Positions 18,087 to 28,007 of a stretch of DNA of 32,173 nt are shown here, piece after piece (the stretch's first letter is position 1; each line of letters opens with the position of its first letter). The notes below the pieces were generated by a model that was not told where the DNA came from, did not search any database, and saw only the letters and a list, made by a program, of their open reading frames with translations. The DNA lies in NCBI GenBank assembly GCA_025354525.1, contig JANXMS010000320.1, positions 1 through 32,173 of the forward strand, in the 5' to 3' direction. This DNA is from Acidobacteriota bacterium. Lineage in GTDB: Bacteria; Acidobacteriota; Terriglobia; Bryobacterales; Bryobacteraceae. Made by a program: the position numbers and the translations under genes.

Positions 18087-19909
18087 ACGTAAATAAGCTG
18101 CTCCGCGTTGCGAAAAACCCGCGCGAGGCCGTCGACCGGCTGGCGCAGGAAGCAGCCAACCTGCGGCTGTGGCTGCTTCCCCCTCAGTTGGACGCTAGCA
18201 TCGGTTTCGATACCAGCGGGCTACCCCATCCGGCCATTTTGCAACTCCGTATGCGAGGCACCCCGGAAGCCGCCGAAATTGCCCGGCTGGCGGCGGTCAT
18301 CCGTTCGCGGCAGCTTCCGCTGCTGGGCATTACGATCAACACCGGGACGGAGACGCATTGGCGGCGTGATTATGTATCCGGTCGGGAGACGCCGCCGGAC
18401 TACTTCCGGCTGATTCCCTATCTGGATTTCAAGCGGGCCGGGGATCATAAAGTGATCTGGGAGTTAAACCGGCATCAGCATCTGCTGCTGTTGGCGCAGG
18501 ACGTACTGCTGCACGACGATGCGGCTTCGCTGGCGATGCTCGAACGGGAGCTGAGAGGCTGGTTAGAGCAGAATTCCTATCAGTGCGGCATCAATTGGGC
18601 GAGTGCGCTGGAGGTGGCCTTCCGGGCGCTGTCCTGGATGTGGATTGCGCATCTGGTGGGCGGGCGGATGGCGGCGGCGTTGCGGCGGGAGTTTCTCGAA
18701 AGTCTTTACCGCCACGGCCACCATCTGGCACATAACCTATCCTTTTACTTCTCTCCGAACACGCATTTATTAGGGGAGGCCGTGGCGCTGCACGCCCTGG
18801 GCGTAGTGTTCCCGGACTGGCCGGACGCCGCTCTCTGGCGCGAGTTGGGACATAAAACCGTGGCCGCGCAGTGGGATCGGCAGATTCGTGCCGATGGCAG
18901 CCATTTTGAACAGAGCAGTTACTACCATGTCTATACGTTGGACATGTTTTTGTTCCATGCGCACTTGGCCGGATGCGCCAGGGAGTGGGCCGAACCGTTG
19001 GGTCGGATGTGCCGGTTTCTTGACGCGCTGCTGGGGCCGGAGCGGCTGTTGCCGCTGCTGGGCGATGACGATGGCGGCCGGTTTTTTCATCCTTTCGGCA
19101 ATCACCTCACTTATGGCCGGGCCACGCTGGCCACAGCGGCCTGTCTGGTGCCGGGGCCGGACTGGAACCACGCGCCAGAGGACCGTCAATTCGTCGCCAA
19201 CTGGTGGCTGGACGAGCTGCCGACAGCGCTTGCGGGAACCGTGAGGCAGTCCTCCCGCCGCTTCGAGAACAGCGGCCTGTTGATTCTGGCCGACGGTGGA
19301 ACGCAGATTGTTTTTGACACCGGCAATCTGGGCAGCGGCGCGGGCGGCCATAGCCATTCCGACGCATTGAGCTTGATCATACGGTCGGGCGGTGAAGAGA
19401 TTTTGGTGGATGCCGGAACCTATACCTATGTCGCCGACCCGGCCACCCGGGACGCCTTCCGAGGTTCTGCCGGACACAACACCGCGCGGATGGGTGGCCA
19501 GGATCAGGCCGAACCGGCCGGGCCGTTTGCTTGGCGAGGACGGCCGGAAACGGCTTGTACTCTTTGGGAGCCGGGGCCGAAAGCAGACCGTGCCGCTGGC
19601 GTTTGCCGCTACGCCGGCTATGAGCACACGCGCGAAATTGTCTTCGAAAAAGCGGAAGCGAGGCTGCTGGTAATCGACCATTTCATTGGCCCTCCGGGCG
19701 AAAACAGCGTGGAACTGTTCTGGCATTTGGCCGGAACGAACCAACGCGATCGTCTGGAGTTGCCGGACACGGAAGCGGCACTCGAAGAGCAGCAGGGGTG
19801 GCGGTCGCTCGCCCTCGGGCACCGCGAACCAGCCCCCGTGGTGATGCTTACCTACCGGGGTCCACTGCCGTGGAGCTACCGCTGGCAGGTGCGGTTGTCT
19901 TCTCATTAA
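18083..19909 (+). CDS. Heparinase II/III family protein (putative polysaccharide lyase)
   Basis: About 608 aa from GTG 18083 (overlaps upstream stop); HLLGEAVALHALG, DGSHFEQSSYYHVYTLDMFL, GAGGHSHSDALSLIIRSGGEEILVDAGTYTY are hallmark motifs. Confidence 0.9.
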   Translation: MNVNKLLRVAKNPREAVDRLAQEAANLRLWLLPPQLDASIGFDTSGLPHPAILQLRMRGTPEAAEIARLAAVIRSRQLPLLGITINTGTETHWRRDYVSGRETPPDYFRLIPYLDFKRAGDHKVIWELNRHQHLLLLAQDVLLHDDAASLAMLERELRGWLEQNSYQCGINWASALEVAFRALSWMWIAHLVGGRMAAALRREFLESLYRHGHHLAHNLSFYFSPNTHLLGEAVALHALGVVFPDWPDAALWRELGHKTVAAQWDRQIRADGSHFEQSSYYHVYTLDMFLFHAHLAGCAREWAEPLGRMCRFLDALLGPERLLPLLGDDDGGRFFHPFGNHLTYGRATLATAACLVPGPDWNHAPEDRQFVANWWLDELPTALAGTVRQSSRRFENSGLLILADGGTQIVFDTGNLGSGAGGHSHSDALSLIIRSGGEEILVDAGTYTYVADPATRDAFRGSAGHNTARMGGQDQAEPAGPFAWRGRPETACTLWEPGPKADRAAGVCRYAGYEHTREIVFEKAEARLLVIDHFIGPPGENSVELFWHLAGTNQRDRLELPDTEAALEEQQGWRSLALGHREPAPVVMLTYRGPLPWSYRWQVRLSSH

Positions 19910-20002
19910 TCACCTGCAGGAGTTTGCCGCACGCTAGACGGAGACGTGACGGTTCAAGTTAAAAGGTTGTCTTCTCATTAATCACCTGCAGGAGTTTGCC
20001 GC
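19893..20002. repeat. Exact 38-bp direct repeat at the convergent operon junction (19893-19930 and 19965-20002)
   Basis: Both copies read GGTTGTCTTCTCATTAATCACCTGCAGGAGTTTGCCGC; spacing 72 bp. Confidence 0.95.
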
Positions 20003-21272
20003 GGCTCGTGAGCGGAATCCGGTCCACCCAGGCCATATCGTAGACGACCCCTTCGAGCAGATGCCCGAGCGCTTGGCGAATCTCCTGCTCCCGTGCGGCG
20101 CTGAACCCGTCGCCGCGAAAATGAAGCTGCAGCGTGTCATTGGCCCGCAGCGTGACCTGAAACTGTTGGATCTCCGGAAACTCCTTGAAAAGGTGGTTCC
20201 AGAAGATGTTATTGATGCGGCGGCCGTTGGGCAGGTCGAGCAGTCCGGCCAACCGGCCGTCAATCTGCGCCAGATCTTTTATTCCCGCCTCATCAGTACC
20301 GTTGCCGTCCACGGTAGCCACATCCTCAATCTGATAACGCAGGAAAGGCGTCCCGCGGCACACCGTGCTGGTGACCAGAATCCGCCCGGTTTGCGCCGGT
20401 CGGCCGGCTTCATCCACTACTTCAACGTGATACCAGGGCCGGGCCACGGTCAACGGTGCCCCATCCTGAAACTGACAGGCAATGGCACCCATTTCGCGGC
20501 TGCCGTAGCGATTCAGGATTGGCACGCCGAAGGCTTGGCGGAACAGTTCGCTCTGCGCAGCGGTCAGGATTTCACCGCCGTTCCAGGCAACGGCCACGCC
20601 GCCCGGAGGAACCGGAAGACCCGCGGCGAGAGTCAGCCGCGCCACCTCGGCCAGCATGGAAGTGAAACCGTACATGGCAACCGGTCCATGGGCACGGATG
20701 GCGTCCACGACGCGCTCGGCGGTGTGCGCCGTCAGGTGATAGCCATCGAGCAGCACCTGGCGGGTGAGCGCGTAATGCATGCGGGTTTTCCACGGGACAT
20801 CGCGGCCAATGTCCCGTTCCGAACCCCAGACAATCACCGTCGCCATGCCGGGTCGCCAACCCATGCGGCGCGCGGTCCAATCGCCCAATGCATTGCTCGA
20901 TTGCATCATCGCCCGGTCGTGGAAGAAACGGGTGGGTTCGCCCGTCGAGCCGCCTGTAGAATCCACGCGTCCATCGAGCCCGAAGCGCGGACCGAGAGAT
21001 TCGGCTGGAAAGCGTTCGCGAAGCATGGCCTTAGTGACCACCGGCAGTGTGGGCCAAAGGTCCCAGAGCACCTCGGGGTCCGTAATGCGGGCGGCCTCTC
21101 TCCATTCCGGCAGCGCGTCGGCGCGTGCGCCGAAATATTGGATTTGGGCCATAAGCCGGGCGGCCATCAAACGGCGCGTTATCGCCGCGTCGAGTTCGTC
21201 CGATGGGCGGGCATTCCGCCGGAGAAAGCGTTGCCGCCAGAGTTGGCTCAGCCAGACGGGCGCAATGGTCAT
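19959..21272 (-). CDS. PaaK/CapK-like adenylate-forming (phenylacetate-CoA ligase-related) protein
   Basis: 437 aa; DSTGGSTGEPTRFFHD P-loop, NRYGSREMGAIACQ, CRGTPFLRYQIEDVA, C-terminal SRGKLLQ lysine motif. Confidence 0.85.
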   Translation of the reverse strand: MTIAPVWLSQLWRQRFLRRNARPSDELDAAITRRLMAARLMAQIQYFGARADALPEWREAARITDPEVLWDLWPTLPVVTKAMLRERFPAESLGPRFGLDGRVDSTGGSTGEPTRFFHDRAMMQSSNALGDWTARRMGWRPGMATVIVWGSERDIGRDVPWKTRMHYALTRQVLLDGYHLTAHTAERVVDAIRAHGPVAMYGFTSMLAEVARLTLAAGLPVPPGGVAVAWNGGEILTAAQSELFRQAFGVPILNRYGSREMGAIACQFQDGAPLTVARPWYHVEVVDEAGRPAQTGRILVTSTVCRGTPFLRYQIEDVATVDGNGTDEAGIKDLAQIDGRLAGLLDLPNGRRINNIFWNHLFKEFPEIQQFQVTLRANDTLQLHFRGDGFSAAREQEIRQALGHLLEGVVYDMAWVDRIPLTSRGKLLQVINEKTTF

Positions 21273-22633
21273 CCGGCCTCAACATGGCCGCGCCAGCCCT
21301 TGCTGGCCCGGAAGTGCTCGCCGTTCGGCGGCACGATATCCGCAGCCGGGCGAATACCGATTGCGGTAGCCACCTGGATATCCGCCGCTTGAAAATCGGT
21401 CAACGGCCAGCGGAACGCGCTGAAGGCTTCCCGTACAATCGGCAGCCGTTGCGGGTCCCAACCCATGGCGAGCGTATTCACCCATTCGGCCGCGACCGGG
21501 TTCAGCGCCCCGGTTAAGAAGCCGCTCGGCACCGGATCAGGCCGCAGAGGCCCCTCGCCATGGCCACCGATAATGGCGTCGGTAATATGAATCGTACGGC
21601 GCTGCGGGGTATCGGCCAGCGACCCGTCCAGGCAGCCATACCGCAGCACCCGGTTCAGGTCCAGGCAGGTGCGCCAGACGGTCTGGTTGCCGTGCCAAGC
21701 GCCTTCCACCATGCCCTCACTTCCAAACAAGCGCGCCGCCCGCAGCGACTGGTGTGCAGCCCAGTAGAGCGCCGTTTGCCTAGGTCCACCCGAGGAGCGG
21801 TTGGCTGCGTCATAGAGATTTTCCGCACAATTCTGCCAGAACGAATACCCGGAGTAGCAATCGCCGCCCTGAGCCGAACCACCCTTGCGGTGGTGGGGGA
21901 GAAATTCTTTGTTGCCGTTGATACCGATCAGGTTTTTGAGCGCTCCGGTAACGCCCGCCTTCATATGGCTTTTGAGTTTGGGCATGTTGATCACTACGTC
22001 GGTGTCGATGATCTCGCGGGCGATCAGATAACAGTGTCGGCCGGGAGCGTGCACCCGCGTCAGCAGGTCGGGGTTATACATCGTCACGCGTAGCGAACCA
22101 GAGTCGGTCGGCAGCGACTCAATGAGACTATCGGCTCCGAGATCGAATAGAACGAAATTCTCCTCGCCCCGGACTCCTTCCTGCCGCCGGGAGGAGTGGC
22201 CGTCGCGCTGCAGCAGCGTGCGCCGGAAATCGGCGATCTGGACGACGCCCTGGCCCTGCTCAATCAAGGTGTCGAGCCCGGATTGGGCGCGTAATTTGGC
22301 GAAATCGCAGCCTTGTAAAGGCGCATCGCCGATCACCACCCGCGACGGGCTGGCGCGCAGGACGTACGTGAGCACCGCGGCAATCAGCGTGCGATGCGTG
22401 ATCAGACAGTCCATGCCGCCGCCGGGCAATTCATTCTCATGCAGTACCCAGTTCGGCTTGATCACCACACGGGCACCCGCCGGGATCAACTCCGCCAACG
22501 GGTTCCATGCGGCCGTTCCCTGCCGGTCCGGATCGAGTCCCCAACAGCGAAACAGTTCCGCGACCGCCCGCGCCATCTCCGCCTCTCCATAGTGGGGAGC
22601 CGCGGTGGCCAGCGCAACAAGGGATTCGTTCAT
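21269..22633 (-). CDS. DUF362 domain-containing protein
   Basis: 454 aa; ARVVIKPNWVLHENELPGGGMDCLITHRTLIAAVLTYVL...RVVIGDAP and DTDVVINMPKLKSHMKAGVTGALKNLIGI. Confidence 0.85.
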   Translation of the reverse strand: MNESLVALATAAPHYGEAEMARAVAELFRCWGLDPDRQGTAAWNPLAELIPAGARVVIKPNWVLHENELPGGGMDCLITHRTLIAAVLTYVLRASPSRVVIGDAPLQGCDFAKLRAQSGLDTLIEQGQGVVQIADFRRTLLQRDGHSSRRQEGVRGEENFVLFDLGADSLIESLPTDSGSLRVTMYNPDLLTRVHAPGRHCYLIAREIIDTDVVINMPKLKSHMKAGVTGALKNLIGINGNKEFLPHHRKGGSAQGGDCYSGYSFWQNCAENLYDAANRSSGGPRQTALYWAAHQSLRAARLFGSEGMVEGAWHGNQTVWRTCLDLNRVLRYGCLDGSLADTPQRRTIHITDAIIGGHGEGPLRPDPVPSGFLTGALNPVAAEWVNTLAMGWDPQRLPIVREAFSAFRWPLTDFQAADIQVATAIGIRPAADIVPPNGEHFRASKGWRGHVEAG

Positions 22634-22681
22634 AATTCTTTTGTTCTTCTTCTATTATCGGAACTTGCCAGGTTTTCCGTA

Positions 22682-23824
22682 CTAGGTGGGCGTCGATCCG
22701 GTGACCTTCCACAAGCTACGCGCCGGCACGAAGAACACCTTCAGACCGCGCACCGCCGCCACCATCATCGACAAAAATGTACGCGCCAGCGAGCTGACCC
22801 GTTTCAATGGAAACCCGTTCGGCAGCCAGGGATCGGCCAGCGCCAGCGCGTAGCCGCCCAACTGCAGGCCCGCCAGCCAGAGCCGCGCCGGACCCTCCAG
22901 CGCCAGAGCCGAGCCCAGCATCACCGCCAGCAGAAACGGCAGCAGCAGCCGGCCAAACTTGTAGCTCATGAAATGGACCCACATACGGTTGCCCCACCCC
23001 AGCAGCCACGGATAACGAACCAACAGCTGATAGTTCCCGGCCAGCGTGCGAACCTTCCGGTTCATCTCGGTTTCGAGTGACGTGGGATAGTCCCAGGCCA
23101 CGGCCCGCAGATCGACCACCAGCCGGTAGCCACGCCGGAAAGCAGCGAGCGGCAGATACATGTCATCAAGGAGAGTGTCGGCCGGTACGGTTACGGCTAG
23201 CTCACGGCGCAGCGCGTAGAAGGGACCGGTGGCGCCGAACATCGAATCAATGGCGCTTAGCGAATCCCGAATCCAGGTTTCAAACCGCCAATAAAGGCCG
23301 ATATCTGCCTCTTCCTTCGTCTCTCCCCGCCGAATTTTCAACTGGCCGCTCGCCGCGCCTACCGCCGGGTCGGCAAAGTTGGCCATCAGCTGCTTTAGGC
23401 CATTGGGTTCAATCACCTGCCGGGCATCGGTCAAGAGTAGAATCTCTCCCGTGGCCACAGCGATCCCGGCGTTCAGCCCGGCGCACTTGCCGCCGCGCGG
23501 CAGTTCCAGCAGGCGGACGCCGGACGCGGCAAACGCCCGGGCAATTTCCGCGGTCCGATCCGTTGATCCGTCGGAAATCACGATAATTTCGAGCTTCTCC
23601 CGCGGATAGTCGAGAGCGAGCAGGCTGGCCAGTTTATCCTGTAAAAACCGCTCGCCGTTATAGACCGGAATTACGGCTGAGACGGTGGGCGTATAGCCGT
23701 CACGACGCGCTATGGGCCGCGCCGCCATCCGCTTCCAGATCCACAGCAACGCGGGATATCCCGCCAGTACATAGGCTGCCATCGTAGCGGAGACCAGAAA
23801 AATGGTCCAGGCGATCATGACCAC
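22682..23824 (-). CDS. Glycosyltransferase family 2 with C-terminal membrane segments
   Basis: 380 aa; PTVSAVIPVYNGERFLQDKLASLLALDYPREKLEIIVISDGSTDRT; hydrophobic segments at both ends. Confidence 0.9.
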   Translation of the reverse strand: MVMIAWTIFLVSATMAAYVLAGYPALLWIWKRMAARPIARRDGYTPTVSAVIPVYNGERFLQDKLASLLALDYPREKLEIIVISDGSTDRTAEIARAFAASGVRLLELPRGGKCAGLNAGIAVATGEILLLTDARQVIEPNGLKQLMANFADPAVGAASGQLKIRRGETKEEADIGLYWRFETWIRDSLSAIDSMFGATGPFYALRRELAVTVPADTLLDDMYLPLAAFRRGYRLVVDLRAVAWDYPTSLETEMNRKVRTLAGNYQLLVRYPWLLGWGNRMWVHFMSYKFGRLLLPFLLAVMLGSALALEGPARLWLAGLQLGGYALALADPWLPNGFPLKRVSSLARTFLSMMVAAVRGLKVFFVPARSLWKVTGSTPT

Positions 23825-24999
23825 AGGTACCGCTCAAATACGTCAGTGACGGCCTCCCAGGAGTAACGCTCGGCCACCATCGAGCGGGCATCCTCAGCCA
23901 TCCGACGCCGGGCCGGGGCGTTGTCGAGCAGGTCCGCACACGCTTCGGCAAAGGCTGCGGCCGAATCGCCCAGCCGAATCGTTTCGCCATCGGTGACGTC
24001 GAGCCCCTCAGCGCCGATCGCCGTCGAGACTACCGGCACTCCGGCCGCCATCGCCTCATAGATTTTCAGCCGCGTACCGCCGCCCACCCGCAGGGGAACG
24101 ATGGAGACTTTCGAACCATGCAGCCAGGGCCGCACGTCAGGCACGGTGCCGGTAACGTGAATGCGCGGGTCTTTTCCAGCCAGGGCTGTTACCGCCGCAG
24201 TGGGCTTTCGTCCGACAATCGCCACCGAACAATCCGGATGCCGCAGCCGGAGCAGCGGCAACACTTCGGCGGTAAACCAGGTGGCACCGTCAATATTCGG
24301 CATCCAGTCCATCGACCCAAGAAACACGAGATCGGCCTTGGCTTCAGCGGTTTCCGGCGGGGCGAAGAAATCGACATCAACGCCAGTCGGCACGTCGCCC
24401 ACTTCGGCAATGCCATATTCCCGCTCCATCACGCGGGCGTCGTTAGCCGACACGGCCACTACCCGGCGAACCGTCCGGCATACCTGCCCCTCATAAGCCG
24501 CCATCCGGCGGGCCTGAAGTTGAAAATAGGCGCGATGAAACGGCGTCGCCCCATGTTCAGCGTGCCGCTGCCAGATCATCGCTTCCACATTGTGCTGGAA
24601 CAGAACGGCGCGCTCCAGATTGGGCACATTGGGTGCGGGGAAGAGAAAATCGCAAACGATAGCGTCGTACTTTTCCCGCTGGCTCATTTCTTCGATACGC
24701 TGCCGCATCGCCTGCGAACGCCAGCGGCTTACCGCGACCGGAAGCGAAGAGACTAGGCCCGCCGCCACTTGGCCGGCAAAGGCCAGGGACCGCTTCGGGG
24801 GCGCGTGGTGGGGCACGCTTTCAAAATAGCGGCAGTATTCCGCGGCCCGCGCCGGGCCCTCCGGCTGGGTTCCATCGTCAAGGGCAAGATAGTGCACCTC
24901 GTGACGGCGATGGAGGCGGCGGAGCATCTCGAGCGTCCGTATCTGGCCACCTCGGTTGGTGGGATGGAGAAAATCGGTCTTGATCCACAACAGCTTCAT
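23815..24999 (-). CDS. Glycosyltransferase family 4
   Basis: Start at ATG 24999 (MKLLWIKTDFLHPTNRGGQIRTLEML) is more plausible than 25083; VSIVPLRVGGGTRLKIYEAMAAGVPVVSTAIGAEGL. Confidence 0.9.
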   Translation of the reverse strand: MKLLWIKTDFLHPTNRGGQIRTLEMLRRLHRRHEVHYLALDDGTQPEGPARAAEYCRYFESVPHHAPPKRSLAFAGQVAAGLVSSLPVAVSRWRSQAMRQRIEEMSQREKYDAIVCDFLFPAPNVPNLERAVLFQHNVEAMIWQRHAEHGATPFHRAYFQLQARRMAAYEGQVCRTVRRVVAVSANDARVMEREYGIAEVGDVPTGVDVDFFAPPETAEAKADLVFLGSMDWMPNIDGATWFTAEVLPLLRLRHPDCSVAIVGRKPTAAVTALAGKDPRIHVTGTVPDVRPWLHGSKVSIVPLRVGGGTRLKIYEAMAAGVPVVSTAIGAEGLDVTDGETIRLGDSAAAFAEACADLLDNAPARRRMAEDARSMVAERYSWEAVTDVFERYLWS

Positions 25000-25015
25000 G
25001 CGCTGGCGCCCATCG

Positions 25016-26959
25016 TTATACAACCACCCGTTCCAGGCGCCGAGCCGCTTCCTGGGCACCCGCCACCGCACCGCCGGACCCAAAGAACAAACCGCCCCAG
25101 ATCTCGAGATTCAAAAGCCGCCATAGACGGTCGGTCGCGTCGTGGAAACCGCTGCGATGGTGCTCGATCAAAGACTGCACTTCCTGCCGGTGTACCCAGC
25201 GCAAGATAAAGGCATCCGGGGCGATGAGCGTCGCCAGCAGGGCATCGGAAGAAGACTCCCGGAACCACTGGCGCAACGGTGTCGGGAACCCCATCTTTTT
25301 TCTGTAAATGATGTCGTCGGGCAGCAGACCGGCCACCGCCTTTTTCAGGACATATTTCTGCTCGTGTCCGCGAATCTTCATGTGGTCGGGCATGCCTGTG
25401 GCAAAAGCTACGAACTGATGATCAAGAAAAGGAACCCGGCTTTCAATGGAGGCGGCCATGCTCATCTGGTCCTGCTTCATGAGCAGTTCGACAAGATAGG
25501 TTTTGCTGTCGGCGTACAGCATCCGCGCCAGCGGCGTTCCGTTGGGCCGCGCCGCCCAATGGCGCAGATACTCGTCATAGACTCCGGTGGGAAGGCTCTT
25601 GAGCAGAGTGGCCTGTTCGCTGGCCGGAAAGGCGGCGTAAAAATTATCCAGATAGAGCGATTCGAGGCTTAGATCCCGACCGACAAACGTGTGGCCGATC
25701 TTGCGGCGTAGATCGGCGCGCAAAATCGGCAATGTCGCCAGGACATGGCGAATCCCGCGCCGCAGCGGACCCGGCACATAGCGGTAAGCCGCTGCCGCCT
25801 GCAGGTTCCAACGATTCCAGCGATAGCGTTCATAGCCGCCAAACAGCTCGTCGGCACCTTCCCCGGTTAGCACCACTTTGACATGCTGGGCGGCCAGCAT
25901 GGAGACAAAATACAGCGACACGCTCGACGGCCATGCAATCGGCTCGTCTTCTTGCCAAATGAGAGCCGGTAGCGCGTCGAAAAATTCTTCCTTCCCCAAC
26001 ACGATTTCCCGGTGGTTGGTGTCCAACTGCTCCGCCACCTGCCGCGCATAGGGCAGTTCACTATAGCGGGCTTCTTTATAGCCCACCGAAAAGGAGTCCA
26101 CACGGCTCGTGGTTAGACGTTTTACTAGCGCCGTGATGGCGCTCGAATCGACGCCGCCGCTCAGGAACGTGCCCAGCGGGACATCAGCCATTAACCGCAG
26201 CTGAACAGTTTCCTCCAGCCGCCGCCGCGTTTCCGAGATCCACTCGGCTTCGCTGCGCTCCGGCCCGGCCTCGTCCGGCACGTCCCAATACCGGGTAATC
26301 CGGATCTGTGGCTGGCCCGCGGCGTCTTCGAACCATTCCAGCCAGTGGCCGGGCGGCAATTTACGAATCCCCCGAAACAGGGTCTCGTCCCCGCTCACAT
26401 ACCCGAACGCCAGATACTCGGCGATATGCTCTTCAGCCGGGGCGGCTTCGACGCACGGATGGCGCAGCAGGGCTTTGATTTCACTGGCAAAGGCGAACGT
26501 CTGCCCGTCCCAGAAGTAGTAGAACGGCTTAATCCCCAAACGATCCCGCGCGGCCACCAGGCGTCGGTTCTTCTCGTCCCAAATAGCGAAAGCGAACATG
26601 CCACGGAAACGTTCCAGACAAGCGGGCCCCCACTCTTCCCAACCATGCAGAAGGGTCTCGGTATCGGACCGGTTGGCGTAACGGTGTCCAGCCTTCTCCA
26701 AAGCTGGACGCGTATCGGCGTGGTTAAAAATCTCGCCGTTGTAGACGATCCAGCGGCTGCCGTCTTCGTTAGCCATCGGTTGATGGCCGCCGGAAAGATC
26801 GACAATGCTCAGGCGGCGCTGGCCGAGGAAGGCGGGAGCGCCTTCATAATGGCCATCGTCATCGGGGCCGCGATGGCTAATGGCGTCGGTCATCCGCCGG
26901 AGGATGGCGGGCGCGTCGGAAGGGGCCTCGCGGCTGACAAATCCAGCTATACCGCACAT
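25016..26959 (-). CDS. asnB: Asparagine synthase (glutamine-hydrolysing)-like amidotransferase
   Basis: 647 aa; MCGIAGFVSRE, SHRGPDDDG, YNGEIFNH, LSGGVDSSAI, LTGEGADELFGGYERY. Confidence 0.92.
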   Translation of the reverse strand: MCGIAGFVSREAPSDAPAILRRMTDAISHRGPDDDGHYEGAPAFLGQRRLSIVDLSGGHQPMANEDGSRWIVYNGEIFNHADTRPALEKAGHRYANRSDTETLLHGWEEWGPACLERFRGMFAFAIWDEKNRRLVAARDRLGIKPFYYFWDGQTFAFASEIKALLRHPCVEAAPAEEHIAEYLAFGYVSGDETLFRGIRKLPPGHWLEWFEDAAGQPQIRITRYWDVPDEAGPERSEAEWISETRRRLEETVQLRLMADVPLGTFLSGGVDSSAITALVKRLTTSRVDSFSVGYKEARYSELPYARQVAEQLDTNHREIVLGKEEFFDALPALIWQEDEPIAWPSSVSLYFVSMLAAQHVKVVLTGEGADELFGGYERYRWNRWNLQAAAAYRYVPGPLRRGIRHVLATLPILRADLRRKIGHTFVGRDLSLESLYLDNFYAAFPASEQATLLKSLPTGVYDEYLRHWAARPNGTPLARMLYADSKTYLVELLMKQDQMSMAASIESRVPFLDHQFVAFATGMPDHMKIRGHEQKYVLKKAVAGLLPDDIIYRKKMGFPTPLRQWFRESSSDALLATLIAPDAFILRWVHRQEVQSLIEHHRSGFHDATDRLWRLLNLEIWGGLFFGSGGAVAGAQEAARRLERVVV

Positions 26960-26962
26960 GGG

Positions 26963-27907
26963 CTAATTCGCTCCCTGTGCGCCGCCCGGCCGGGAATAGA
27001 CGCGATAAACCACGGTGCAGAGATCTTCCGCCTCCCGCCCCTGAAACGGCGTGGCCAGTGGAAACCCATTCCGGATTTCGGCCAGCGAGGCGTCATCGAG
27101 AAACGGGTGCTTGGAAAACACCTCGTGTCCGGCGGCGGTATAAAGTCGATCGTAATCGCTGCGCCGCAGGCGGTTGTGATAAGCAAACTGATTATCGTTG
27201 TAGCGGGACCATTCCCGTTCTTCAAACTGTAAAAAATGAATAAGGCTCAGCGACTTGTCTTCGTGCGCAAAGTGATCGGAGGGGTCAATGTGGTGGCAGG
27301 CGACGCCGCCGACGGCCAGCACTCGGCTCGCTTCCCGTAAAATGGCTTCCAGCACCGGCCCGGGAATGTGTTCGAAAACGGTATACGAAAATTGGATATC
27401 AATACTCTGATCGGCGAGTTGCGTGTTGCTTGCGTCGGCGGGTGCGTGGTAGCGAATGGCGGTTTTCTGGCTCAAATCCTTCAAACCTTGCACGCTGGCC
27501 AGTACATCGAGCCGGGCAGCCAACTCCTCAGCGCCCACCACAGGTCCTAGAATGGTCACTACCGCTTCCCTGCCCCTCAGAATTTCACCCACACTAGCCA
27601 TCACCAGCTCTTCGCGCAAATAGACGTTCAAATCAAAGGTGTCCACCGATTGCGCGCCGCACAGGTAAAAGGCGATGGGCATATCCAACCGCCGCCCTGT
27701 ACCTATTTCCATGATTCGCTTCCCAGCCACCGCTATGCCCATTCCCCGCATCTCGGCAAAGATTTCGGCGGCCGCCCGCAGCATCGGCAAGGGATCCGGC
27801 GTATAACGCAGACTGCCGAAACGGCGTTGGAGGAAGTAATAGATTGCGTCTTTTGCCGGCAACGCGGCGCATACCCGTTGAATCGTCGATTTTCGTTTCC
27901 AGTGCAA
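26963..27907 (-). CDS. Class I SAM-dependent methyltransferase
   Basis: 314 aa; IMEIGTGRRLDMPIAFYLCGAQSVDTFDLN and SIDIQFSYTVFEHIPGPVLEAILREASRVLAVGGVACHHID. Confidence 0.8.
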   Translation of the reverse strand: MHWKRKSTIQRVCAALPAKDAIYYFLQRRFGSLRYTPDPLPMLRAAAEIFAEMRGMGIAVAGKRIMEIGTGRRLDMPIAFYLCGAQSVDTFDLNVYLREELVMASVGEILRGREAVVTILGPVVGAEELAARLDVLASVQGLKDLSQKTAIRYHAPADASNTQLADQSIDIQFSYTVFEHIPGPVLEAILREASRVLAVGGVACHHIDPSDHFAHEDKSLSLIHFLQFEEREWSRYNDNQFAYHNRLRRSDYDRLYTAAGHEVFSKHPFLDDASLAEIRNGFPLATPFQGREAEDLCTVVYRVYSRPGGAQGAN

Positions 27908-27937
27908 TCGTGTGCCTACCCCTTATTGTGCCATCGG

Positions 27938-27968
27938 CAGCAAACGCTGTACTATCCAGGGTTTGCTG
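27938..27968 (-). terminator. Possible stem-loop downstream of rep
   Basis: CAGCAAAC (27938-27945)/GTTTGCTG (27961-27968), located just beyond the rep stop codon; no clear U-tract. Confidence 0.3.
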
Positions 27969-28007
27969 AAAATAATCAAAGCCGACCGTACTTCAACGTA
28001 AGAATTG

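Noticed and set aside
18770-19906. 378-aa minus-strand ORF
   Set aside because: Antisense to the heparinase II/III gene, whose motifs are clear; shadow ORF.
20061-21392. 443-aa plus-strand ORF
   Set aside because: Fully antisense to the PaaK-like gene, low-complexity His/Arg/Gly-rich translation with no recognisable motif; typical GC-rich shadow ORF.
26345-27232. 295-aa plus-strand ORF
   Set aside because: Antisense to the second asnB and the methyltransferase; no recognisable protein features.
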